A stretch of DNA of 64,000 bases from Alkalibacterium sp. MB6 (GTDB lineage Bacteria > Bacillota > Bacilli > Lactobacillales > Carnobacteriaceae_A). This document shows, piece after piece, positions 1 to 6,334 of the stretch. The stretch covers positions 1-64,000 of the forward strand of contig NZ_PREX01000006.1 of NCBI RefSeq assembly GCF_009935905.1, given 5' to 3'. The notes under the pieces are model-generated. The model saw only the letters and a list, made by a program, of their open reading frames with translations. It made no database searches and was not told the origin of the DNA. The position numbers and the translations under genes are program-made. Position 1 is the first letter of the stretch. The number at the start of each line of letters is the position of its first letter.

Positions 1-1
1 G

Positions 2-106
2 ATCAATAAACTGAAAGTGATCAAGCGCATCATGTATGGTCGTTGTTCCTTCGCTCTTTTAAGAAATAAAGTCTTATTGTTGGAGAGATTCCATTCAGTC
101 AACTAA
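2..106 (+). CDS. C-terminal fragment of an ISL3-like transposase (cut by window start)
   Basis: An open frame enters the window at base 2 and stops at TAA 104-106, giving the last 34 residues of a protein. The tail contains KLKVIKRIMYGRCSFALLR, which resembles the conserved C-terminus of ISL3-family DDE transposases (a KxKxxKRxxYGRxxFxLLR pattern). About ten bases further, at 107-120, lies CATTGGAAAGAACC, which could be the right terminal repeat of the element, although the left end is outside the window. Family recognition rests on this short tail only; whether the full gene is intact cannot be seen. Confidence 0.55.
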   Translation: MNKLKVIKRIMYGRCSFALLRNKVLLLERFHSVN

Positions 107-425
107 CATTGGAAAGAACCACATTTATCTTGCAAAACACATTATTCACGAAAAAGAATAAATTCACTTTGAAAAACAAATAAAAGTGTAGTCGTGTTTT
201 ACAAACGTGTCTATGAAGAAGTGTAATGATATTAATACTTTCATCGTAAATTAAATTATTTTAACCACTATTCCTATCAATATAGTCAAAGTGTAACAGT
301 TTAATCTGTTTTAATGGAATTGAGAATGAAGAAAACAAAAGCAAAAGGCCTTTCACTTTCCAAAAAACAAAATATTTGGTAGAGTCTTGATAGATAGAAA
401 TTATGTATAAAAAGGAGTGAATCAG
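107..425. other. AT-rich intergenic region before the lipoprotein array
   Basis: No convincing gene is seen. A possible promoter is TTTACA (198-203), 18 bases, TGTAAT (222-227); it is weak. A short AACAG/CTGTT inverted repeat sits near 297-312. The first 15 bases may be the end of an insertion sequence. The stretch ends with the AAAGGAGTGA ribosome binding site of the first lipoprotein (411-420). Confidence 0.4.
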
Positions 426-647
426 ATGAAGAGATTGACTAAGCTATTTGCTTTGTCTATGACAGCTGGCATGTTATTGGCAGCGTGTGGAGACACAACT
501 GATGACGACATGAACACAGATTTTCCAGGTGTAGATGATCCAGCTACTGAAGATATGGATCCAGAAGATGAGATGGAAGATGGAGCAATTGACGAAAGTG
601 ATGATGATGAATTGGATAATGATGCCGGAGACGATGTAGACGGATAA
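426..647 (+). CDS. Small acidic lipoprotein, array copy 1
   Basis: A 73-residue predicted lipoprotein of unknown function. The ATG at 426 lies 5 bases after AAAGGAGTGA, so the GTG at 417 inside that site is not the likely start. Residues 1-21 form a lipoprotein signal peptide with a basic n-region (MKRLTK), a hydrophobic core and a lipobox LAAC with Cys21. The remaining 52 residues are almost all D, E, T, N, G, P and M and contain no Lys or Arg, so the mature protein should be a strongly anionic, probably disordered tail anchored on the outer face of the membrane. It is the first of four tandem paralogs with nearly identical signal peptides. No domain is recognised. Confidence 0.85.
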   Translation: MKRLTKLFALSMTAGMLLAACGDTTDDDMNTDFPGVDDPATEDMDPEDEMEDGAIDESDDDELDNDAGDDVDG

Positions 648-701
648 GTCTTATTATAAAAAGATTGCATTAAAGATTAAAGGATAAAGGAGAGAGTCAC
701 A

Positions 702-875
702 ATGAAGAAGCTTGCCAGACTTTTAAGTTTGAGTTTAACGGCAGGTATGTTGCTTTCTGCATGTCAAGTTGATCCTGAGGAAGTAGATGAGGAGTTTCCA
801 GGATTGGAAGAACCAGCTGATGACGGAATAGATGACGGTTTGGACACCGACACTGACACTGACACCAACGGCTAA
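702..875 (+). CDS. Small acidic lipoprotein, array copy 2
   Basis: A 57-residue predicted lipoprotein. The ATG at 702 follows AAAGGAGAGA with good spacing. The signal peptide has the same 21-residue length as the other copies, ending in LLSAC (Cys21). The mature part is acidic (EEVDEEF, then DDGIDDGLDTDTDTDTNG) with no basic residue, and ends in a short DT repeat like copy 3. It is 54 bases downstream of copy 1 and probably shares its transcript. Function unknown; a purely sequence-based guess is an anionic layer at the membrane-wall interface. Confidence 0.8.
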   Translation: MKKLARLLSLSLTAGMLLSACQVDPEEVDEEFPGLEEPADDGIDDGLDTDTDTDTNG

Positions 876-911
876 GAATAAGTCTTAATTAACAAAGGAG
901 GGAATCAACCC

Positions 912-1115
912 ATGAAAAAACTATCCAAGTTGCTGGCATTAACAATGACAGCTGGGATGTTACTTGCGGCGTGTGGAGATGCTAACAACACAGACGAGCC
1001 TGTTGCGGATCCGAACGTTGAAGAAGGCTTGGAAGATGATGTAGATAATGGCATGGACGATACAGACACTGATACAGACACTGATACAGACACTGATACA
1101 GACACAGACGGGTAA
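912..1115 (+). CDS. Small acidic lipoprotein with DTDT repeat tail, array copy 3
   Basis: A 67-residue predicted lipoprotein with signal peptide residues 1-20 and lipidated Cys21 (LLAAC). The start ATG follows AAAGGAGGGA. The mature chain is acidic without Lys or Arg, and its last 17 residues are an almost pure Asp-Thr repeat encoded by four tandem copies of a 12-base unit. The 12-base unit keeps the frame, so slippage would change the tail length without breaking the gene. Function unknown; paralogous to its neighbours. Confidence 0.85.
   Translation: MKKLSKLLALTMTAGMLLAACGDANNTDEPVADPNVEEGLEDDVDNGMDDTDTDTDTDTDTDTDTDG
1059..1106 (+). repeat. 12-bp tandem repeat (4 copies) in lipoprotein copy 3
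   Basis: The unit GATACAGACACT occurs at 1059, 1071, 1083 and 1095; the last copy differs in its final base. It encodes Asp-Thr-Asp-Thr. A related but diverged GACAC repeat is present in copy 2 near 843-866. Confidence 0.9.
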
Positions 1116-1171
1116 GGAATAATTGATTGAGAGTAGAGTTACTATTTAAATAAAGGAGAGAGTAATTGATC

Positions 1172-1381
1172 ATGAAACGCGTATAAAAATTGTTAGCAGC
1201 AACATTGACAGCTGGGATGTTACTGGCAGCTTGTGGAGATGCTGCGAACGATATGGAGGACCCTGCCGTTGAAGATGGACTAGAAGTTGATCCATTTGAT
1301 ACGAATGGTGATCCGGCAACGGATGACGGTTTAGAATCAGAAACAGATATGGATTTAGATGATTCTGACTCAGACAATTAA
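1172..1381 (+). pseudogene. Small acidic lipoprotein, array copy 4, interrupted by TAA at codon 5
   Basis: From ATG 1172 (preceded by AAAGGAGAGA) the frame reads M K R V stop K L L A A T L T A G M L L A A C. Apart from the TAA at 1184-1186 it aligns without gaps with copies 1-3, including Cys21 and an acidic tail of about 49 residues with no Lys or Arg. The stop sits where the paralogs have Thr, Ala or Ser; a single C-to-A change in a TCA serine codon would produce it. A TTG at 1190 could start a shortened 63-residue product, but it would lose the basic n-region and is too far from the ribosome binding site. Most likely a recent pseudogene; a sequencing error is the main alternative. Confidence 0.75.
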
Positions 1382-1442
1382 TTATTAGCGAACACATTTA
1401 ATATAAATAAGGGGGCTGGGAAATAACTAGCTGAATTAGAAG

Positions 1443-1489
1443 ACACCGTCAAATCTAGGAAAAATGATCCTTGATTTGACGGTGTTTTT
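1443..1489. terminator. Terminator after the lipoprotein array
   Basis: Perfect 12-bp stem ACACCGTCAAAT (1443-1454) / ATTTGACGGTGT (1474-1485) followed by a T run. It closes the lipoprotein array and may also serve the converging alanine racemase gene. Confidence 0.85.
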
Positions 1490-1559
1490 AATTACTCAGA
1501 TTTATAAATTGTTACTAAAAGGTGACTTTTTTCCCATCCCCCTTTTAAAATGGACAGCA

Positions 1560-2729
1560 TTAATCGAGTAGATAGTTCTGCTTAACTTCAACAGTATCAT
1601 TCTTAATATACACTCGGGGAATGCGTTTACCAATGCCACACAAAATTTCGTAATGAAAGCTATCACTCATATCTGCCATCGTATAAATTGATGGATACCC
1701 TTCAGCCGGATCTCCAATGTAAACAAGTTCATTGTCTTTACTGAATCCTTCGATATCTGTGACATCAACCATCAGTTGATCCATACATATACGCCCAATA
1801 ATAGGTGCTTTTTCATTCTTTCTATTCAAATACCAACGATTAGATAATTCTCGAGGGATACCGTCTGCATAACCAAGCAAAATAGTCGCTATTTTACTTG
1901 GTTTTGAAGTGATAAACGATCTGCCATAGCCAATGCTTTCGCCTGCTTCAACGTCTTTGATAAAAGCAGCATGAGTAACGATTGTCATAATAGGCTTAAG
2001 GTCGATAGTCTTAGTCATTGTTTCATCAGGATGGTATCCAAACAGGGAGATGCCAGTTCGAATCATATCCAGATGATACTCAGGGTAAGCCAAAGCGGCA
2101 GCTGTATTACAGCAGTGGGTGATATCAAAATCTAGACCGCGATGTTTTAAATCTTCCACTATAGCGATGAAGCGTTCATATTGTTTTTTTGTATACGTAG
2201 GGTCTTCTAAATTTTCTGCTTCTGCAAAATGCGTGTATATCCCCTCAATGTGAATAAAGTCTGATTTCAATGTCTGACATAACATTAAGGCATCTTCTTT
2301 ATTTCTAACGCCTATGCGGCCCATACCAGAGTCAATTTTTAAATGGACAATTACGTTCTTTTGCATTCGCTCTGCGTGATGATAGACAGCTGACGCAATG
2401 TCTTTTGAATAGACAGTTACAGCGATATCATGTTCAATAGCTACTGGAATGGTATCCGGTTCGATGGGGCTTAGTAAAAGAATGGGACTGGTAATACCTG
2501 CCTCACGAAGCTCCATAGCCTCATCCAATACCGCTACAGCTAAATAGTCTACATTTAGCTGTTCAAGGTGCTTCCCAATTTCTACCGCACCATGACCATA
2601 GGCATCTGCTTTTATCACAGCCATAAATTTAGTATGGGAAGAAAGTTTTTCCTTCAATTTATTAACATTATAAGATAATTTATTTAAATCTATTTCAGCC
2701 CGTGTGTAACGATAACTACCGTAATTCAC
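1560..2729 (-). CDS. alr: Alanine racemase
   Basis: PLP-dependent racemase making D-alanine for peptidoglycan and teichoic-acid D-alanylation in the cytoplasm. The N-terminal motif AVIKADAYGHG carries the PLP lysine (about K40), and SIGYGRSF in the second half holds the catalytic tyrosine. An ATG 38 codons upstream is open, but the GTG at 2729 is preferred: it lies 9 bases after AAAGGAG and directly precedes the family's usual start (YRYTRAEIDL). The resulting 389 residues match the usual length. It stands alone, divergent from the SOD-like lipoprotein gene. Confidence 0.95.
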   Translation of the reverse strand: MNYGSYRYTRAEIDLNKLSYNVNKLKEKLSSHTKFMAVIKADAYGHGAVEIGKHLEQLNVDYLAVAVLDEAMELREAGITSPILLLSPIEPDTIPVAIEHDIAVTVYSKDIASAVYHHAERMQKNVIVHLKIDSGMGRIGVRNKEDALMLCQTLKSDFIHIEGIYTHFAEAENLEDPTYTKKQYERFIAIVEDLKHRGLDFDITHCCNTAAALAYPEYHLDMIRTGISLFGYHPDETMTKTIDLKPIMTIVTHAAFIKDVEAGESIGYGRSFITSKPSKIATILLGYADGIPRELSNRWYLNRKNEKAPIIGRICMDQLMVDVTDIEGFSKDNELVYIGDPAEGYPSIYTMADMSDSFHYEILCGIGKRIPRVYIKNDTVEVKQNYLLD

Positions 2730-2879
2730 CTGAATCATCTCCTTTACACTGCTTAGTTTAACATGAAATGTGGAATATATTCTCACTTGAATGCTAAATC
2801 TTCGTGATTTTTTTCGTGAATTGGTATGATTGATTTGTGACATATAGAAAAATGTAAGGGTTATGAAGGAGGAGCAGTT

Positions 2880-3551
2880 ATGTTGAAAAACGGGAGATTT
2901 GTTATGCTAAGCGGGGCAGTGCTTATGCTGGCAGCCTGTACAACTAACGATACAACAGACGAAACAAATGGATCACAAGAAGATGGAGTAACTCAAATAG
3001 AAGAGTCAGGACAAGAAGATGCGGCAACTGATGAAACGTCAGATGAGACTGAAGACCTTGATTTAGAAAATGCCGGAACAGACGAGGAAGTGGCCTCTAT
3101 TACAGTTGAAATGTATAACACAGAAGCTGAACGCGTGGGTCGAGCTATCTTTGATGAAGGAGAAAATGGCGTGACCATCATTCTTACTTTAGAAGACATA
3201 CCAGCCGGAGAATACGGTATGCACATTCATGAAGTCGGTATGGCTACGCCACCAACTTTTGAAGATGCCGGAAGCCATTTTAATCCGACTGATGCCGAAC
3301 ATGGTTTTGATAATGAAGCGGGGCACCATTTAGGTGACTTACCTAATTTAGTTGTTCCAGAGAACGGGATAGTCAATGAAGTCATTGAAGTTGAAAAGGT
3401 CTCCTTGTTGCCTGATGTAGACTATACGTTAGCAACCGAAGAGGGGACCTCACTGATTATTCACACAGAAGCAGATGATTACGAGACAGATCCATCAGGT
3501 GATTCAGGTGAGCGAATGATTGGTGGAGTTATTTTCGCCCCACAAAATTAA
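2880..3551 (+). CDS. sodC: Cu/Zn superoxide dismutase-like lipoprotein
   Basis: A 223-residue lipoprotein: signal peptide with lipobox LAAC (Cys20), an acidic Thr/Glu/Asp-rich linker to about residue 72, then a Cu/Zn-SOD domain. All metal ligands expected in this family are visible with correct spacing: H115 and H117 (MHIHE), H133 (GSHFNP), H141, H150 and D153 (HHLGD), and H195 (IIHTEADD). The two cysteines that normally form the SOD disulfide are absent. The start follows AAGGAGG by 6 bases. It probably detoxifies superoxide at the cell surface; activity is inferred from the ligands. Its acidic linker resembles the small lipoproteins upstream in composition. Confidence 0.88.
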   Translation: MLKNGRFVMLSGAVLMLAACTTNDTTDETNGSQEDGVTQIEESGQEDAATDETSDETEDLDLENAGTDEEVASITVEMYNTEAERVGRAIFDEGENGVTIILTLEDIPAGEYGMHIHEVGMATPPTFEDAGSHFNPTDAEHGFDNEAGHHLGDLPNLVVPENGIVNEVIEVEKVSLLPDVDYTLATEEGTSLIIHTEADDYETDPSGDSGERMIGGVIFAPQN

Positions 3552-3572
3552 TAGTCAATTAAGAACGAGAAC

Positions 3573-3612
3573 AGGTCGTATCACCTTCGTCATTCGAATG
3601 GTGATGCGACCT
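3573..3612. terminator. Terminator between sodC and the converging small membrane gene
   Basis: Hairpin AGGTCGTATCACC (3573-3585) / GGTGATGCGACCT (3600-3612), one mismatch, with a weak T-rich tail. It can serve both converging genes. Confidence 0.7.
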
Positions 3613-3625
3613 ATTTCTCAAAAAA

Positions 3626-3901
3626 TTAAAAATACTCAGCTGATGACAATTGATATGCCAAGCTGAGGGAGCTTCCCAAGATAAAATAGAAGGTCATCTG
3701 TGTAGGCACAAACAGATAAAAATCTTTCACCTTCTTATTACTTCCATCTAATTGAATCCATATAAGGAAGTAGGCAAAACCAGTGAGGAAGCCGAGTATA
3801 AGAAACATAGGCATCATTTGGATAGGCCGAAGATAACCGTAAAACAAGCCAACAATAAAACCAAACGATTGAAGTAAATACCGCTGCGTGTTATCTGTCA
3901 T
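3626..3901 (-). CDS. Small membrane protein, three predicted TM segments (paralog A)
   Basis: A 91-residue protein of unknown function. Hydrophobic segments lie near residues 9-25, 31-48 and 64-82, with a polar stretch between the second and third. The ATG at 3901 follows GAGGAGG, so the GTG five codons earlier is not the start. It is paralogous to the next upstream gene: both have GFxxGLxxGxxRPxQMxxMxxILG near the N-terminus and FxPxQMxxYFIxG before the last segment. No known family is recognised. Confidence 0.75.
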   Translation of the reverse strand: MTDNTQRYLLQSFGFIVGLFYGYLRPIQMMPMFLILGFLTGFAYFLIWIQLDGSNKKVKDFYLFVPTQMTFYFILGSSLSLAYQLSSAEYF

Positions 3902-3986
3902 TCTATCCCTCCTCACAATTAATTTGCCCCTATTGTATCATAAGAGCCTCAAAAGGTTAAACTTGTTTAATTGTCTTGAGATTACT

Positions 3987-4283
3987 TTACCCTAAACCGA
4001 TCATGCCGTTAGTGTAAAGTTCGATGACAAGATACAAAGAAGACGTAATTGCGCCCCCTATGATAAAATACATGACCATTTGAAGAGGAATAAACCAGGA
4101 AATTTCAGAAATCGGTCGCTCATTATCTGTTGCAGTTTGAGAAAAAATAAAATAACCGACTCCAACACCAATCCCTAATATAGGCAACATCGACTGCATT
4201 TGCAAAGGCCTTATCCAACCAAAAGCTAATCCGATTAGAAAACCAGCTAATTGAAATAAGCGGCGTTTTCTCTTTTCGGGCAT
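3987..4283 (-). CDS. Small membrane protein, three predicted TM segments (paralog B)
   Basis: A 98-residue protein related to paralog A 85 bases downstream. A basic start (MPEKRKRR) precedes the first hydrophobic segment; the shared elements are GFLIGLAFGWIRPLQM and FIPLQMVMYFIIGG. The start ATG at 4283 is set by AAGGGAGGAA 6 bases upstream; an ATG nine codons earlier lacks a ribosome binding site. The pair looks like a tandem duplication in one minus-strand transcription unit. Function unknown. Confidence 0.75.
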   Translation of the reverse strand: MPEKRKRRLFQLAGFLIGLAFGWIRPLQMQSMLPILGIGVGVGYFIFSQTATDNERPISEISWFIPLQMVMYFIIGGAITSSLYLVIELYTNGMIGLG

Positions 4284-4397
4284 GATAATTCCTCCCTTAA
4301 TTGTTTTCATTATTGTAGCACATCGTTAAAAGGTTAGTTCATGCTAATGTTTCATCAGTTAAATCAACAAGCCTCAATTCACTTGCGAATCGAGTAG

Positions 4398-4426
4398 TTG
4401 ACAATAAAGAAATCATTCAGTATGCT
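4398..4426 (+). promoter_or_regulatory. Promoter of the ABC-F leader
   Basis: TTGACA at 4398-4403, a 17-base spacer and TATGCT at 4421-4426, about 285 bases upstream of the ABC-F start codon. This predicts a long 5' leader starting near 4433. Confidence 0.75.
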
Positions 4427-4502
4427 TAATGTATCTTATAAGTAGAGGAGAATCTATTAGGCCAATGCGTAACTAATCTCATTTTCTAGAATAAACAGTC
4501 GC

Positions 4503-4540
4503 CAGTCCAAATAGGACGTCTATTTAGACTGTGGTTTTTT
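4503..4540 (+). terminator. Leader terminator 1 upstream of ABC-F
   Basis: Stem CAGTCCAAATAG (4503-4514) / CTATTTAGACTG (4520-4531) with one mismatch, loop GACGT, then a T6 run (4535-4540). Confidence 0.7.
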
Positions 4541-4618
4541 AGATAGAATGGGAGATAGTTAGTTAGGCCAATGCTAGAGGGAGTCTCTCTATTTTTTTGC
4601 CAAGACAACTAATTTTGT

Positions 4619-4659
4619 AACCTCCTATCCTATCTTAATGATGGAATAGGAGGTTTTTT
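4619..4659 (+). terminator. Leader terminator 2 upstream of ABC-F
   Basis: Stem AACCTCCTAT (4619-4628) / ATAGGAGGTT (4646-4655) followed by a T run, ending 52 bases before the ABC-F start codon and after the promoter, the expected place for an attenuator. Confidence 0.85.
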
Positions 4660-4711
4660 GTTGATATTCATTCAATAATTGACCCCTAACGTAATGAAAG
4701 GAATGAATAGT

Positions 4712-6283
4712 ATGCCTTTAATTTCTTTGCATGATATGAAAAAGAGTTATGGTGATCAAGTCTTGCTTGATATTGACCATTTAGCCATTCATAAAGGGGA
4801 TCGAATAGGTTTAGTTGGAAGTAACGGGAGTGGAAAAACAACACTCCTTCGTATACTGGCAGGAGATCTTGATCCAGACCATGGAAGTGTATATAAAGAG
4901 ACCTCCGTGAGTGTTTTACCACAATTGAAGCAGACAAGTGAAAACAAAAGTGGTGGGGAAGTTACAGCGGACTATATTATAGATTCCCTTAATCAAACAA
5001 CCGAGTTACTGTTGGCAGATGAACCCACAACACACTTAGATATGAGTCACATTGAATGGGTAGAAAAAGCGTTCCAACAGTTTCAGGGAAGTTTTGTAGT
5101 GATTTCTCACGATCGGAACTTCTTAGATAGAGTGTGTCAAACGATATGGGAATTAGACGATAAAAAAATAGTCCCTTATAGCGGCAATTACACAACCTAT
5201 AAACAAGAAAAAGAAAAGGAAAAACAGCATCAGCAAACAGAATATGAAAAGTATATCAAAAAGTCTAAACAACTAGTTGAAGCGAAAGAAAAGAAAGCAA
5301 AACAAGCAGAAGACATGCTGAAAGTTAAGCATATTCAAGGTGGCAAAGTTGTCTATACTGAAAGTTCCAGTGATTTTTATCAAGCTAAGGCTAAAAAGTT
5401 GCATAGAGTACAAAAGTCTATGGAAAGTCGTTTAGAGCGCTTAGAAAAAGTAGATAAGCCAAAAGAAATAGAACAGGTAAAAATGAGTTTGCCTAATATG
5501 GACAGAATTCATAAGCAATTTATTATTAGAGGCTTTAATATTGAAGGCGAAGTACCTAATAAATTGTTATGGAAACCGGCAACGATAACAGTTAAAGGTG
5601 GAGAAAAAATAGGCCTCATTGGTCCAAATGGAAGTGGTAAGACTACATTAATTCGTAAAATAATAAACGAAAACGAGACATTTACACTTTCACCAGCGAT
5701 GAAAATAGGCTACTTTTCACAAGATTTAAGTGTGTTAGATACTGAAAAGACAGTATTAGAAAATGTGTCAGAAGCTTCTGTTCAAACAGAAACATTGATT
5801 CGAATTATATTAGGACAATTAAAGTTTAAAGGCAATGATGTCTATAAAAAAGTGTCTGTCTTGAGTGGAGGAGAGCGTGTAAAAGTTTCCTTAGCCAAAC
5901 TGTTGGCAGGAAATTATAACACCTTAATATTAGATGAACCAACGAACTTTCTAGATATTCAAGCTGTGGAAGCTTTAGAAACTCTATTGAAGCAATACGA
6001 TGGAACTATTATTCTAATTTCACATGATCGCTCATTTGTATCGGCTATAGTCGAAAAGTTATGGATTTTGGAAAACGAAGAGTTACTAGAGTTCACAGGT
6101 TCATATTCTGAATGGGAGCAACGAGAGATTAAAGCCTCTATGACAAATTCAGAAGAAGAACTAATGAGACTTGAAAATGATATCGTTAAAATACTGAGTG
6201 AATTATCATTGAGTCCGTCTGAAGAAAAAGATAAGCAATTCCAAAGACTATTAGAAAAAAAGAGATCCTTACAAAAGAAATAA
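4712..6283 (+). CDS. ABC-F ribosome protection protein, Vga type
   Basis: A 523-residue cytoplasmic protein with two ATP-binding cassettes and no membrane segment. Walker A motifs are GSNGSGKT (36-43) and GPNGSGKT (304-311); signatures are SGGE (80-83) and LSGGE (384-388); Walker B glutamates are about E104 and E409. A long charged interdomain linker (about 155-260) would reach the ribosomal peptidyl-transferase centre. The first cassette is short, with PQLK and KSGGEVT close together, as in Vga/VgaL proteins. Relatives displace lincosamides, pleuromutilins and streptogramin A from ribosomes. The ATG at 4712 is chosen because AAAGGA lies 9 bases before it. The drug spectrum here is inferred. 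Confidence 0.85.
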   Translation: MPLISLHDMKKSYGDQVLLDIDHLAIHKGDRIGLVGSNGSGKTTLLRILAGDLDPDHGSVYKETSVSVLPQLKQTSENKSGGEVTADYIIDSLNQTTELLLADEPTTHLDMSHIEWVEKAFQQFQGSFVVISHDRNFLDRVCQTIWELDDKKIVPYSGNYTTYKQEKEKEKQHQQTEYEKYIKKSKQLVEAKEKKAKQAEDMLKVKHIQGGKVVYTESSSDFYQAKAKKLHRVQKSMESRLERLEKVDKPKEIEQVKMSLPNMDRIHKQFIIRGFNIEGEVPNKLLWKPATITVKGGEKIGLIGPNGSGKTTLIRKIINENETFTLSPAMKIGYFSQDLSVLDTEKTVLENVSEASVQTETLIRIILGQLKFKGNDVYKKVSVLSGGERVKVSLAKLLAGNYNTLILDEPTNFLDIQAVEALETLLKQYDGTIILISHDRSFVSAIVEKLWILENEELLEFTGSYSEWEQREIKASMTNSEEELMRLENDIVKILSELSLSPSEEKDKQFQRLLEKKRSLQKK

Positions 6284-6288
6284 GGAAA

Positions 6289-6324
6289 AAAAGACATGTC
6301 CTCAAGTCGAGAGACATGTCTTTT
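6289..6324. terminator. Bidirectional terminator between ABC-F and abgT-like gene
   Basis: Perfect 12-bp stem AAAAGACATGTC (6289-6300) / GACATGTCTTTT (6313-6324), A-rich before and T-rich after, between two converging genes. Confidence 0.85.
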
Positions 6325-6334
6325 AACTTACATA

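Larger units (their letters stand above)
4433..4711 (+). promoter_or_regulatory. Attenuator leader of the ABC-F gene with duplicated element and two terminators
   Basis: The leader holds two similar units. Each has a GGAGA stretch, then TTAGGCCAATGC (4457-4468 and 4563-4574) containing an ATG, then an intrinsic terminator (4503-4540 and 4619-4659). The ATGs open mini-ORFs: 4465-4476 (MRN) and 4571-4612 (MLEGVSLFFCQDN). Known Vga- and VmlR-type ABC-F genes are controlled by ribosome-mediated attenuation with short leader ORFs ahead of a terminator, so antibiotic-induced antitermination is the natural reading. The mini-ORF ribosome binding sites are 14-16 bases away and therefore weak, so translation is not certain. 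The competing antiterminator structure was not resolved. Confidence 0.65.

Noticed and set aside
905-1105. Minus-strand frame encoding a Ser-Val repeat protein
   Set aside because: It is the antisense image of the Asp-Thr repeat in lipoprotein copy 3, without its own ribosome binding site; the plus strand has signal peptide, lipobox and AAAGGAGG.
422-1397. Other serine-rich minus-strand frames across the lipoprotein array
   Set aside because: GAT/GAC codons read backwards give Ser/Ile/Val runs; the frames are by-products of composition.
2730-2843. 38-residue N-terminal extension of alanine racemase
   Set aside because: The extension is basic and unlike the family, and AAAGGAG stands directly before the GTG at 2729.
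4686-4937. Minus-strand 83-residue frame over the ABC-F start
   Set aside because: Lies entirely on conserved Walker A coding sequence of the ABC-F gene; no start signals.
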